Shown here: in pieces, positions 8,758 through 16,859 of the stretch
How the letters are laid out: each line of letters opens with the position of its first letter
How positions within the stretch are numbered: the first letter of the stretch is position 1
Source of the DNA: JAFAZJ01 sp050183765
GTDB taxonomy: Bacteria; Pseudomonadota; Alphaproteobacteria; Reyranellales; Reyranellaceae
NCBI GenBank assembly: GCA_050183765.1
Contig: JBFXAZ010000005.1
Coordinates: 1-64,000, forward strand
Length of the DNA stretch: 64,000 bases
Direction: 5' to 3'
Translations under genes and position numbers: made by a program
Notes under the pieces: model-generated
Told to the model about the DNA's origin: nothing
Seen by the model: only the letters and a program-made list of their open reading frames with translations
Databases searched by the model: none

Positions 8758-10095
8758 ATGCTCAGTCGCGAAGACAACGACATCCTGACGCGGACCGTGC
8801 CCGGGACGCCGATGGGCGACTACTTCCGGCGCTACTGGATTCCCTTCGCGCTGGCGCGCGAGTTGCCCGAGCGCGATGGCCCGCCGATCCGCGTCGAGAT
8901 CATGGGCGAGAGCCTGCTGGCCTTCCGCGACAGCGAGGGCCGCGTCGGCCTGATCGAGGGCAAATGCTCGCATCGCGGGGCCGATCTCTACTGGGGCCGC
9001 AACGAGCAATGCGGCATCCGCTGTGTCTTCCACGGCTTCAAGTTCGACGTCGAGGGCAACTGCGTCGACATGCCGATCATGGTCGAGACCGAGGCGCTGC
9101 GCGCGCGGGCGAAGATCCTCGCCTATCCGACCCTGGAGCGCGGCGGCCTGCTGTGGGCCTATATGGGCCCGGCCGAGCACAAGCCGGCGCCGCCGGATCT
9201 CGAGTTCATGCTCGTGCCCGAGGGCCACGCCTACGTCTCGAAGAAGCTGCAGGAGTGCAACTGGGCGCAGTCTGTCGAAGGCGCGCTGGACACCGCGCAT
9301 TTCTCGTTCCTGCACAACGTCATCACGACGGACGAGGCCGAGGCGAAGCGGCTGATGCGCGGGGCGGCGATCGCGACGCAGGCGGTGGCCAACAACCGCA
9401 TCCGCTGGGTGCGCGACGATCCCATGCCGAAGTTCACCATCCTGTCGCACGAGTCCGGCATGACCATCGGCGCCGCGCGCAAGACCGACGACAGCGACCT
9501 GTACTGGCGCATCGCGCAGTTCCTGCTGCCCAATCACGCGCTGGTGCCGACCACGTTCCCCGGCGAGGTCTATCACGGGCAATGCTGGGTGCCGATCAGC
9601 GACACGCATTGCTGGATCTATACCTACACCTGGCATCCCGATCGCCCGCTGAGCGCGGCGGAGATCGAAAGCTATCGGACCGGCCATTCGATCCACGCCG
9701 AGGTCGACGAGAAATTCGTGCCGCTGCGCCATCGTGCCAACGAGTACCTGATCGACCGGCAGGAGCAGAAGTCCAAGACCTATACCGGCATCAAGGGCGT
9801 GTCGGAGCAGGACGCCTGCATCCAGGACAGCCAGGGCTTCATCGCCGATCGCCAGCGCGAGCTGCTGGGGCCGACCGATATCGGCGTGGTGCGCTTCCGG
9901 CAGATGGTGGTGCAGGGCGCGAAGTCACTGCGCGCGGGCAGCGAGCCGGACGCCGCCGCCCGGCCGTCGGCGTATCGCGTGCGTGCGGGCGGCTGGGTCG
10001 CCGCGTCGAGCAAGGGACTGGAAGAGGTGATGATCGAGCGCTTCGGCCATCCGCGCGGACTGGTCGAAACACCCGGGCGGCAGGCGGCGGAGTAG
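8758..10095 (+). CDS. Rieske aromatic ring-hydroxylating oxygenase, large subunit
   Basis: A 445-residue cytoplasmic iron-sulfur oxygenase. The Rieske [2Fe-2S] ligands are Cys70/His72 (KCSHRG) and Cys89/His92 (CVFHGF). The mononuclear iron site is ALDTAHFSFLH (Asp178, His181, His186). Length and motifs fit the phthalate-4,5-dioxygenase-like monooxygenase group, whose members need a separate reductase; none is nearby. It starts 31 bp after the DsbD-like gene on the same strand. The substrate cannot be told from the sequence; the solitary setting suggests demethylation or hydroxylation of a single compound rather than a full catabolic pathway. Confidence 0.9.
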   Translation: MLSREDNDILTRTVPGTPMGDYFRRYWIPFALARELPERDGPPIRVEIMGESLLAFRDSEGRVGLIEGKCSHRGADLYWGRNEQCGIRCVFHGFKFDVEGNCVDMPIMVETEALRARAKILAYPTLERGGLLWAYMGPAEHKPAPPDLEFMLVPEGHAYVSKKLQECNWAQSVEGALDTAHFSFLHNVITTDEAEAKRLMRGAAIATQAVANNRIRWVRDDPMPKFTILSHESGMTIGAARKTDDSDLYWRIAQFLLPNHALVPTTFPGEVYHGQCWVPISDTHCWIYTYTWHPDRPLSAAEIESYRTGHSIHAEVDEKFVPLRHRANEYLIDRQEQKSKTYTGIKGVSEQDACIQDSQGFIADRQRELLGPTDIGVVRFRQMVVQGAKSLRAGSEPDAAARPSAYRVRAGGWVAASSKGLEEVMIERFGHPRGLVETPGRQAAE

Positions 10096-10188
10096 GGCCG
10101 CCCGGATGGACAAATCCGCCGCGCGACCCTAGGTAGGGGGTGGCCGCCCATTCGCGGCGGCAGTTGTTCCGTGAGGAGACGACAACAT

Positions 10189-10671
10189 ATGGTCAAGGTC
10201 GGCGACAAGGTGCCGAGCGCGACGTTGCGATACCTGGGCCCGGAAGGGCCCAAGGCGATCACGACGGACGAGCTCTTCGCACCGGGCAAGAAAGTGGTGG
10301 CCTTCGCGCTTCCCGGCGCGTTCACCCCCACCTGAAGCGCCAAGCATGTGCCAGGTTTTCTGGCCAATCACGACGCGCTCAAGGGTAAAGGTATCGACAC
10401 AATCGCCTGCATTTCCGTCAACGACGCCTTTGTCATGGGCGCCTGGGCCAAGAACCAGGGGACCGGCGAGAAGGTGATGATGCTGGGCGATGGCAATGGC
10501 GAATTCACTGAGAAGATGGGGTTGACGCTCGACGCCACCCGCAACGGCATGGGCAAGCGCTCGCAGCGCTACGCCATGGTTGTCGAGGACGGGGTCATCA
10601 AGCAGCTCCATGTCGAGGCGCCCGGCGCCTTCGAGGTCTCGAGCGCCGAGGCCGTTCTCAAAGGTCTCTGA
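10189..10671 (+). CDS. Selenocysteine-containing peroxiredoxin (Prx5/PrxII type) read through in-frame TGA
   Basis: A 160-residue peroxiredoxin with TGA at codon 49 (10333-10335). The codon lies in GAFTPT-x-SAKHVPGF, exactly where the peroxidatic Cys of the family stands (Cys48 in the paralogue at 10746). The frame is open on both sides. Downstream residues are conserved: Cys74 sits 25 residues on, as in plant PrxII, then SVNDAFVM, DGNGEF, KRSQRYAMVV and PGAFEVSS. AGGAG lies 10 bp before ATG 10189. A SECIS-like stem-loop follows the TGA. Selenocysteine would give a more reactive peroxide-reducing centre. Standard calling would start the gene at ATG 10348 and lose the active site. The alternative is a nonsense mutation in a redundant copy, but precise placement at the catalytic codon argues against it. 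sel genes are not in the window. Confidence 0.85.
10336..10379 (+). promoter_or_regulatory. Candidate bacterial SECIS element
   Basis: It begins directly after the TGA. A lower stem AGCGC (10336-10340) pairs with GCGCT (10375-10379). After an internal loop, an upper stem GCCAG (10350-10354) pairs with CTGGC (10360-10364) around the loop GTTTT. The loop begins with G 19 nt after the TGA, within the 16-37 nt spacing and G-in-first-two rule described for bacterial SECIS elements. The cysteine paralogue lacks this pairing at the same site. Confidence 0.65.
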
Positions 10672-10745
10672 CGGGGTGGCATCGGCCCTTGCCGCCCCGA
10701 TAAGATGGAGCGGTGAGGGCCGATGTGCCGCAAGGAGAGACCGAC

Positions 10746-11225
10746 ATGATCAAGGTAGGCGACCGCATTCCCAGCGCGACGCTGCGTGAGAAGACCGCCG
10801 AAGGCATCAAGCCCGTCACCACCGACGAGCTGTTCAAGGGCAAGAAGGTGGCGCTGTTCGCGCTGCCTGGTGCCTTCACGCCGACGTGCTCGGCGAAGCA
10901 CGTGCCGAGCTTCGTCAGCAACTACGACGCGCTGAAGGGCAAGGGCATCAGCGAGATCGTCTGCGTCTCGGTCAACGACGCCTTCGTCATGGAGGCCTGG
11001 GGCAAGGACCAGAAGGCCGAGGGCAAGGTGCGCATGCTGGCCGACGGCAATGCCGAGTTCTCCGACGCGCTCGGGCTGAGCTTCGACGCCTCGGGCTTCG
11101 GCATGGGCAAGCGCTCGCAGCGCTACGCCATGGTCGTCGACGACGGCGTGGTGAAGACGCTGAACGTCGAGAAGCCCGGCGCCTTCGAGGTGTCGAGCGG
11201 CGAAGCCGTGCTGCAGGCGCTCTGA
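10746..11225 (+). CDS. Peroxiredoxin (Prx5/PrxII type), cysteine form
   Basis: A 159-residue cytoplasmic thiol peroxidase. Peroxidatic Cys48 lies in GAFTPTCSAKHVP; a second Cys73 in IVCVSVNDAF is placed like the PrxII resolving cysteine. The catalytic Arg lies in GKRSQRYAMVV. AAGGAG at 10731-10736 is a strong ribosome site for ATG 10746. By eye about two thirds of residues match the preceding gene, so the pair arose by tandem duplication. It likely reduces H2O2 or organic peroxides with glutaredoxin or thioredoxin. Confidence 0.95.
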   Translation: MIKVGDRIPSATLREKTAEGIKPVTTDELFKGKKVALFALPGAFTPTCSAKHVPSFVSNYDALKGKGISEIVCVSVNDAFVMEAWGKDQKAEGKVRMLADGNAEFSDALGLSFDASGFGMGKRSQRYAMVVDDGVVKTLNVEKPGAFEVSSGEAVLQAL

Positions 11226-11236
11226 GCGCGTCGAGC

Positions 11237-12151
11237 ATGTCCGATGAGCAGGGGCGGCCCGGTGACGAGCCGCCCCTGTTGTCTGAGGCCGACCGGATCG
11301 TCGCGCTGCCGTGCTGGCGCGGACGCGTCGAGATCGCGCCGCTGACCGGCGGCATGACCAACCGCAACTATCTGGTCAACGACTCCGGCCGGCGCTTCGT
11401 CGTGCGGTTGGGCGAGGACATCCCGCTGCATGGGGTGATGCGCTTCAACGAGCTGGCCGCCTCGCGCGCCGCGCATGAAGCCGGCCTGTCGCCGGCGGTG
11501 ATCCATGCCGAGCCCGGCCTGACGGTGCTCGATTTCGTCGAAGGCCGTGCGCTCACGCCTGAGGACGTGCGCGATCCCGGCCGCCTCGCGCCGATCGTCG
11601 ACCTGATCCGCCGCTGCCATCGCGATGTGCCGCGCTTTCTGCGTGGGCCGGTGCTGTCGTTCAACATCTTCCATGTGCTGCGCGACTACTTGGCGACCCT
11701 GCGCGACGGCGGCTCGCCGCACGCCGCGGACACCGCCTCGTGGGCCGATCGCGTCGCCCAGTTCGAATCGGTGGTCGGACCGGTCGACCTGGTCTTCGGC
11801 CACAACGACCTGCTGGCCGCCAACCTGATCGACGACGGCCGCCGACTGTGGCTGATCGACTGGGACTATGCCGGCTTCGCCTCGTCGCTGTTCGATCTCG
11901 CCGGGCTGGCGTCCAACAACGGCTTCGACGCCGCGCACGAACGCGCGCTGCTCGAGCGCTATTTCGGCAGGGTGCCCGACGGCGTGCTGGCGAGCCGCTA
12001 CGCGGCGATGAAATGCGCCGCGCTGATGCGCGAGACGTTGTGGAGCATGGTCGCGGAGCTGAAGCCCACCGTGAGCGGCGTCGACTTCGTAGCCTACACG
12101 CGCGAGAATCGCGCGCGCTTCGAGGCCGCGTGGGCGAGCTTCGGCAAGTAG
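11237..12151 (+). CDS. Choline/ethanolamine kinase-like APH-fold phosphotransferase
   Basis: A 304-residue kinase of the aminoglycoside phosphotransferase / choline kinase fold. The N-lobe has LTGGMTNRNYLV and a VVRLG strand with EDIPLHGV. The catalytic loop is FGHNDLLAANLI and the metal-binding Asp is in LIDWDYAG. The family phosphorylates choline, ethanolamine or related alcohols; LIDWDYAG and the DLAGLASNN segment after it favour the choline kinase branch. It begins 11 bp after the peroxiredoxin stop on the same strand, and is convergent with rnhA (3 bp apart). ATG 11237 was chosen because the upstream frame is only the shadow of the peroxiredoxin. Confidence 0.85.
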   Translation: MSDEQGRPGDEPPLLSEADRIVALPCWRGRVEIAPLTGGMTNRNYLVNDSGRRFVVRLGEDIPLHGVMRFNELAASRAAHEAGLSPAVIHAEPGLTVLDFVEGRALTPEDVRDPGRLAPIVDLIRRCHRDVPRFLRGPVLSFNIFHVLRDYLATLRDGGSPHAADTASWADRVAQFESVVGPVDLVFGHNDLLAANLIDDGRRLWLIDWDYAGFASSLFDLAGLASNNGFDAAHERALLERYFGRVPDGVLASRYAAMKCAALMRETLWSMVAELKPTVSGVDFVAYTRENRARFEAAWASFGK

Positions 12152-12154
12152 CGA

Positions 12155-12619
12155 CTACAGATCCGACAGCCTCGCCAGCTCGCGCAGGCGCTTGACCTCG
12201 GCGCGGGCGGCCGCATCGACGCGCTCGTTCTCGGGGTGGCCGGAATGGCCCTTCACCCACAGCCATTCGACGCGATGCGGCGCCATCGCCGTTTCCAGCC
12301 GTCGCCACAGATCCTCGTTCTTCACCGGCTTCTTCTCGGCGGTCTTCCAGCCGTTGCGCCGCCAGCCGTGGATCCACTTGGTGATGCCGTCGCGCAGATA
12401 GCCGCTGTCGGTGTGCACCCGTACCGTGGACGGCCGCTTCAGAGCCTCCAGCGCCTGGATGGCCGCCATCATCTCCATGCGGTTGTTGGTGGTCGCTGCG
12501 TCGCCGCCCGAGATCTCCTTCTCGGTCGTGCCCTTGCGCAGCAGCGCCGCCCAGCCGCCCGGCCCGGGATTGCCGCTGCAGGCGCCGTCGGTGAAGATGT
12601 CGACCGCGTCGCCGCTCAC
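12155..12619 (-). CDS. rnhA: Ribonuclease HI
   Basis: A 154-residue enzyme that degrades RNA in RNA-DNA hybrids. The four catalytic acidic residues are present at the classic positions: Asp11 (IFTDGACSGNPG), Glu48 (NNRMEMMA), Asp70 (HTDSGY) and Asp134 (NERVDAAA). His124 lies in VKGHSGH. GTG 12619 overlaps the thrB stop by 4 bp (GTGA). It is the last gene of the ispH-thrB-rnhA operon, an order common in alphaproteobacteria. Confidence 0.96.
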   Translation of the reverse strand: MSGDAVDIFTDGACSGNPGPGGWAALLRKGTTEKEISGGDAATTNNRMEMMAAIQALEALKRPSTVRVHTDSGYLRDGITKWIHGWRRNGWKTAEKKPVKNEDLWRRLETAMAPHRVEWLWVKGHSGHPENERVDAAARAEVKRLRELARLSDL

Positions 12620-13575
12620 AGCCCGTATCCCGAGGCCGAAGCGACACCGCGGTGGAAGCGCAGGCGCGCCAGGTACTCCAGCGGATCCTTGCGCTTCACC
12701 AGCGCGCCCGGCGGCGTGTGCAGCCAGTCGTAGAGCCGCGTCAGCAGGAAGCGCAGCGCCGCGCCGCGGGCCAGGATCGGCAGGGCGTCGCGCTCGGCCC
12801 GGCTCAGCGGGCGCACGCGCTGGTAGCCGGCGAGCAGGGCGCGCGCCTTGGTGACGTTGAAGCTGCGGTCGGGCTCGAAGCACCAGGCGTTGAGGCAGAT
12901 CGCGACGTCGTAGGCCAGCAGGTCGTTGCAGGCGAAGTAGAAGTCGATGACGCCGCTCAGCCTGCCGTCGAGGAAGAAGACGTTGTCCTGGAACAGGTCG
13001 GCATGGATCACGCCCGCCGGCAGATCGCGCGGCCAGTCGCGCTCGAAGACGTCGAGCTCGCCGGCCAGCTCGTCGCTCAGGCCCGTCATCACCTCGTGCG
13101 CGCGCGCCTTGCTGCCGTCGAACAGCGGCCGCCAGCCCGCGACCGACAGCGCGTTGGGGCGGCGCAGCGCGAAGCCCTCGGCGGCGAGGTGGAGCCTGGC
13201 CATCGCCTCGCCCACCGGGCCGCAATGCGCGGTCTCGATGCGCCGCGGCCACAGCCCGGGCAGGAAGGTCGTCATCGCCGCCGGCCGGCCGGCGAGCGTG
13301 CGCAGCGCCTGTCCGTCGCGGCCGTGGATCGGTGTCGGGCATGGCATGCCGCGCGCCGCCAGGTGCTCCATCAGGCCGAGGAAGAACGGCAGGTCCCCGG
13401 GGTCCACGCGCTTCTCGTAGAGCGTCAGCATGTAGGTGCCGCGCCCGGTGGTCAGCACGTAGTTCGAGTTCTCGACGCCTTCGGCGATGCCCTTCAGCGA
13501 GGTGGCGTGACCGACATCGTATTCGGCGAGGAAAGCGTCCATCTCCTCGTCGGAGACTTCGGTATAGACCGCCAT
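12616..13575 (-). CDS. thrB: Homoserine kinase (APH-type ThrB)
   Basis: A 319-residue kinase that phosphorylates L-homoserine in threonine synthesis. This is the aminoglycoside-phosphotransferase-fold version typical of alpha- and gammaproteobacteria, not the GHMP kinase. The N terminus MAVYTEVSDEEMDAFLAEYD and the GVENSNYVLTT nucleotide loop are characteristic. The catalytic loop is VIHADLFQDNVFF and the metal site is GVIDFYFACND. Its ATG shares one base with the ispH stop (TGATG) and its stop overlaps the rnhA start, so the three genes are tightly coupled. Confidence 0.95.
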   Translation of the reverse strand: MAVYTEVSDEEMDAFLAEYDVGHATSLKGIAEGVENSNYVLTTGRGTYMLTLYEKRVDPGDLPFFLGLMEHLAARGMPCPTPIHGRDGQALRTLAGRPAAMTTFLPGLWPRRIETAHCGPVGEAMARLHLAAEGFALRRPNALSVAGWRPLFDGSKARAHEVMTGLSDELAGELDVFERDWPRDLPAGVIHADLFQDNVFFLDGRLSGVIDFYFACNDLLAYDVAICLNAWCFEPDRSFNVTKARALLAGYQRVRPLSRAERDALPILARGAALRFLLTRLYDWLHTPPGALVKRKDPLEYLARLRFHRGVASASGYGL

Positions 13576-14543
13576 CAAGCCACCAGTGCGCGCGGCAGCT
13601 TGAAGACCACGCTTTCCTCGGTGACGCGCACTTCCTCGATGGTGACGTCGAAGCGCGCCGAACAGGCTGCGATCAGCTCGTCGACCAGCACCTCGGGCGC
13701 CGAGGCGCCGGCCGTGACGCCCAGCCGCGAGACGCCCTGCAGCCAGTCCCAGTCGAGATCGGCCGCGCGGCGGATCAGGGTCGCGCGCGGGCAGCCGTAG
13801 GTCTTCGCCACCTCGACCAGTCGCATCGAGTTCGACGAGTTGGGCGCGCCGATCACCACCATCGCCTCGCAGCGCGGCGCGATCGCCTTCACCGCGGCCT
13901 GCCGGTTGGTGGTGGCGTAGCAGATGTCCTCGATCTTGGGACCCTGCATGTTCGGGAACCGCCGCTGGAGGATCGCGACGATGCCCGCGGTGTCGTCGAC
14001 CGACAGCGTGGTCTGCGTCGCGAAGGCAAGGTTATCGGCGTCGGGCACCTGCACCGCCTCAGCCTGCGCCGCGTCCTCGACCAGGATCACCGCGCCCTCG
14101 GGCAATTGTCCCATGGTGCCGACGACCTCGGGATGGCCGCGATGGCCGATCAGCAGGATGGTGCGGCCGGCGGCATGGTGTCGCTCCGACTCGCGGTGCA
14201 CCTTGGAAACCAGCGGGCAGGTGGCGTCGACATAGAGCAGGGTGCGGCGCTGCGCCTCCTGCGGTACCGACTTGGGCACGCCGTGGGCGCTGAACACGAC
14301 CGGGCGGTCGTCGGGCACCGCGTCGAGCTCGTCGACGAAGACCGCGCCCTTGGCCTCGAGGCTCTCGACCACGAAGCGGTTGTGCACGATCTCGTGGCGC
14401 ACATAGACCGGGCGGCCATACTTCTCCAGTGCGCGCTCGACGATCTGGATGGCGCGGTCGACGCCGGCGCAGAAGCCGCGCGGGCTGGCCAGCAGCAGGG
14501 TCAGCGTCGGGCGGCGGTCGGAAGGGGGCTGGACGACGTTCAT
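13575..14543 (-). CDS. ispH: 4-hydroxy-3-methylbut-2-enyl diphosphate reductase
   Basis: A 322-residue iron-sulfur enzyme (LytB) for the last step of the MEP isoprenoid pathway, making IPP and DMAPP. The three cluster cysteines are Cys25 (SPRGFCAGV), Cys109 (DATCPLV) and Cys208 (EDICYATTNRQ). The substrate motifs SAHGVP, GHRGHPEV and GAPNSSNS are intact. It leads the ispH-thrB-rnhA operon. Confidence 0.96.
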   Translation of the reverse strand: MNVVQPPSDRRPTLTLLLASPRGFCAGVDRAIQIVERALEKYGRPVYVRHEIVHNRFVVESLEAKGAVFVDELDAVPDDRPVVFSAHGVPKSVPQEAQRRTLLYVDATCPLVSKVHRESERHHAAGRTILLIGHRGHPEVVGTMGQLPEGAVILVEDAAQAEAVQVPDADNLAFATQTTLSVDDTAGIVAILQRRFPNMQGPKIEDICYATTNRQAAVKAIAPRCEAMVVIGAPNSSNSMRLVEVAKTYGCPRATLIRRAADLDWDWLQGVSRLGVTAGASAPEVLVDELIAACSARFDVTIEEVRVTEESVVFKLPRALVA

Positions 14544-14620
14544 GGGCGATCCCTAGGATCGCACCTATGGCGCAGCTGAAGTAACCCTGTCAAAGCGCCC
14601 TCTGGCAAAGGATGTAGCCC

Positions 14621-14860
14621 ATGACCAGTCCTGTACCAGCCGCCAAGGCACCGATCAAAGTCAGCCTCGAAGCGGGCAAGGATTACTGGTGGTGCGCCTG
14701 CGGGCGCTCGGCCAAGCAGCCCTTCTGCGACGGCTCGCACAAGGCCGTGGGCATGGCGCCGCTGAAATACACCGCCCAGAAGGACGGCGACCACTGGCTC
14801 TGCATGTGCAAGGCGACGAAGAATTCTCCCCTGTGCGACGGCACCCACAAGACGGTATGA
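14621..14860 (+). CDS. CDGSH-type iron-sulfur protein
   Basis: A 79-residue protein with two CDGSH-type [2Fe-2S] motifs in tandem: C-A-C...FCDGSH near residues 25-40 and C-M-C...LCDGTH near 61-76. Each has the C-x-C-x-n-C-x-x-x-H ligand pattern. Such tandem mitoNEET-like proteins bind two clusters and act in redox or cluster handling. It is divergent from ispH, which itself needs a cluster. Its stop overlaps a potential upstream ATG (14857) of the next lipoprotein gene. Confidence 0.9.
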   Translation: MTSPVPAAKAPIKVSLEAGKDYWWCACGRSAKQPFCDGSHKAVGMAPLKYTAQKDGDHWLCMCKATKNSPLCDGTHKTV

Positions 14861-14895
14861 GGGGGCCGATCCCTCGGCCTCCTGCGGTGACGTTC

Positions 14896-15444
14896 ATGCT
14901 TTCGCGTCTATTTCTGCCGGCGGCGCTGGCGCTTGGCGCCGCGCTGGCGGCCTGCGGTCCGTCGACGACCGAGCGCGTCACGGCGGCACAGATCTGCCCC
15001 AAGGTGCTGCGCGTGCAGGACGCCGCGACGCTCACCCGCTTCCGGCCCGGCCGCGGCCGCGATGCCACCGACACCCTGATGCAGGCGAGCCTGGGCGACA
15101 TCACCGTCGCCTGCAGCACGGCGCGCGATCGCGTCGAGGCCGACATCGCCTTCGAGATCCGCGTCGCCGAGGGCCCGGCCCTGGCGAAGGCGGTGCCCGA
15201 CCGCAAGGTGGCGCTGGAGTACTTCGTCGCAATCATCGATCCGCAGCGCCAGATCCTGGCGCGGCGCGCTTTCAACGCCGATTTCCAGTTCACCGGCAAT
15301 CGCACCAAGCTGCAGAGCAAGGAAGAACTCACCCAGCGCATTCCGCTGGCCGCACCGAACACGGGCGGCGGCTACCAGATCGCGGTGGGATTCGTGATGA
15401 CGCCCGACGAGGTCGCGTTCAACCGCCGCGGTACGCGCCGGTAA
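14896..15444 (+). CDS. Putative lipoprotein of unknown function
   Basis: A 182-residue protein with a lipoprotein signal: a hydrophobic stretch of about 12 residues ending LAACG, with lipidation at Cys20. The mature part has ICPKV with a second cysteine, a VACS segment and a likely beta-rich domain around VALEYFVAIIDP. It is periplasmic and membrane-anchored by inference. ATG 14896 fits the signal best; ATG 14857, overlapping the CDGSH stop, would add 13 residues. No enzymatic motif is seen. Confidence 0.75.
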   Translation: MLSRLFLPAALALGAALAACGPSTTERVTAAQICPKVLRVQDAATLTRFRPGRGRDATDTLMQASLGDITVACSTARDRVEADIAFEIRVAEGPALAKAVPDRKVALEYFVAIIDPQRQILARRAFNADFQFTGNRTKLQSKEELTQRIPLAAPNTGGGYQIAVGFVMTPDEVAFNRRGTRR

Positions 15445-15462
15445 CGTCCGGGCGTTGAGCGA

Positions 15463-16038
15463 TCAGGATTTGGGCCCGATCAGCACCGCCCAGGCGGCGT
15501 CGACGAACAGCGGCGCGTGGTCAGACAGCGGCCCGTTGATGCGGCCATAGACCTTGAACACCGCGGCCTGCAGCACGATGCCGACCACGGCGGCGGTCAT
15601 GCCATCAAGGTCGCGCTTGGCGATCTCGCCCGCCGCCATCGACTGGGCGATCACGTCGCGCACCACATCGACCGGATTGGGCAGATCCTCCGACAGGCTG
15701 GCGAGGAAATGGTGCTGCGTCAGCAGGTGGTAGGCGAAGACTGTCCAGTCCGCGTCGGCCCACTCGCAATAGCAGCGCACGATCGCCTCGGTCTTCTGCC
15801 GGAGCTTCTTGTGCGGCTGGTGCGCCTGCAACAACGCATCGGCCAGCGCCACATGGTGTCGCGTGAACAGATCGAGCGCGAGGGCGTCCTTCGAGGGGAA
15901 ATAGCGATAGATCGTGCCTTCGGCGACCGACGCCGCCATGGCGATCTCTCGCGTGGTGGTCTCCGCCACGCCGCGCGCCATGAACAACGTCAACGCCGCA
16001 CGCTCAACGCGCCGCTTGGTGTCGTCTGCCTTCCCCAT
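15463..16038 (-). CDS. TetR family transcriptional regulator
   Basis: A 191-residue repressor-like protein. The N-terminal helix-turn-helix reads ALTLFMARGVAETTTREIAMAASVAEGTIYRYFPSKDALALDLF, split over residues 14-58, which is the TetR signature. The C-terminal ligand domain is unlike any family I can name. No target gene is adjacent on the other strand; the AT-rich region upstream (16039-16200) probably carries its promoter, with a CCCC-N7-GGGG dyad. Confidence 0.9.
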   Translation of the reverse strand: MGKADDTKRRVERAALTLFMARGVAETTTREIAMAASVAEGTIYRYFPSKDALALDLFTRHHVALADALLQAHQPHKKLRQKTEAIVRCYCEWADADWTVFAYHLLTQHHFLASLSEDLPNPVDVVRDVIAQSMAAGEIAKRDLDGMTAAVVGIVLQAAVFKVYGRINGPLSDHAPLFVDAAWAVLIGPKS

Positions 16039-16424
16039 TGCAAAGAGTTTACTGCCGCTGGTTGGGCGTGAAAAGATGAAACTGGTCCACGCTCCCCATA
16101 TATAGGGGTATCGTCATTCAGAGTGCACAATAGGTTGTATTGTAGCCTTTTTTGATGATGGAGAAGGGCGCGAAAAACGATTGACCGCCCATTCCGCAAC
16201 GACATTCGAATGAGAGCACACCTTCTGCAATTAGCGCCCGAATTGCGTTCCCAGGCGGCTGGGCCGCAAGTCGAGTGCCAAGGAAAACGTCGCCTCGCCG
16301 TCCGCGCTGCCATCGTTGACGGCCCGATGGTGTTCGCATTGTCCTCGCGCGTTCGTGCGCGTCTCGACATCACCGGCGCACATACGAGCGCGGCCGACCC
16401 GCGCATCCGCATGTCAGCGTTCCA
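16039..16424. other. Gene-free region upstream of the TetR regulator
   Basis: No supported gene. The left third is AT-richer than its surroundings and includes the TetR promoter side. Short open frames across the rest have no recognisable features. It lies between the TetR start and the 3' end of the small lipoprotein gene. Confidence 0.4.
16094..16108. promoter_or_regulatory. Candidate operator upstream of the TetR gene
   Basis: CCCC-ATATATA-GGGG is a 15-bp dyad 56 bp upstream of the TetR start codon. Position and symmetry fit an autoregulatory operator or promoter core. It is a single site and could be chance. Confidence 0.3.
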
Positions 16425-16799
16425 TCATCTCGATCGCCGGCGCGCGACAATCATCATCTCTATCCGACTCGAGTCCCAACCCACCATGCGGCGGCGCAAC
16501 TCCGCGCGGTCAGCGTTGTTGAAGCCCTGCGCCGACGCGTCGACGAAGGCTTCGAACTCGCTGCGACAGCGATCGGCAACAATCAGGGCCAGCGGCTGCG
16601 AGGGGCTTTTGCGGTTCTCCAGGCGCGCGATATGGCGGTCGGTGCAATTGAGCCAGTGAACGAGCGCTGCACGGGACTGCACGTTCTCGGTGATGGGCAA
16701 TGGTCGCGGATCGCGCGATGGCGGACGCGGCTCGTCCGCGCATCCCGCGCCGGCGAGCGCGAGGCAGAGCGCCAACGAGGTGCGGGTCGTTGTCGACAT
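16425..16799 (-). CDS. Small putative lipoprotein
   Basis: A 124-residue protein with the signal SLALCLALAGAGC and a lipidation Cys at residue 20, followed by a proline-rich linker (EPRPPSRDPRPLPI). The mature domain includes WLNCTDRHIARLENR and VADRCRSEF, with two cysteines that may form a disulfide. It has no recognised domain. It starts 60 bp downstream of the membrane protein gene on the same strand and may share its operator-controlled promoter. Confidence 0.65.
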   Translation of the reverse strand: MSTTTRTSLALCLALAGAGCADEPRPPSRDPRPLPITENVQSRAALVHWLNCTDRHIARLENRKSPSQPLALIVADRCRSEFEAFVDASAQGFNNADRAELRRRMVGWDSSRIEMMIVARRRSR

Positions 16800-16859
16800 C
16801 ACGTGCCTTGCCCCCAGCTCCAACCGTTAACAGCGCAACGGTGATCCGTCAGCGGCCGC

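Noticed and set aside
6411..8783. A 790-codon minus-strand open frame opposite the DsbD-like gene
   Set aside because: It is a codon-bias shadow and its ends match no ribosome site. The sense strand has all thiol and membrane motifs.
10333..10335. TGA as a plain nonsense mutation (pseudogene)
   Set aside because: Possible but less likely: the change hits only the catalytic codon, the rest of the frame is intact, and a SECIS-like stem is placed correctly. A genome search for sel genes would decide.
10348..10671. A 107-codon peroxiredoxin fragment as an independent gene
   Set aside because: It lacks the active-site segment and its own ribosome site. It is in frame with the upstream 48 codons across the TGA, so it is the C-terminal part of the selenoprotein candidate.
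16118..16659. Short open frames in the gap upstream of the TetR gene
   Set aside because: No ribosome site, no recognisable protein and Arg/Pro-rich or irregular composition. I left the area as non-coding.
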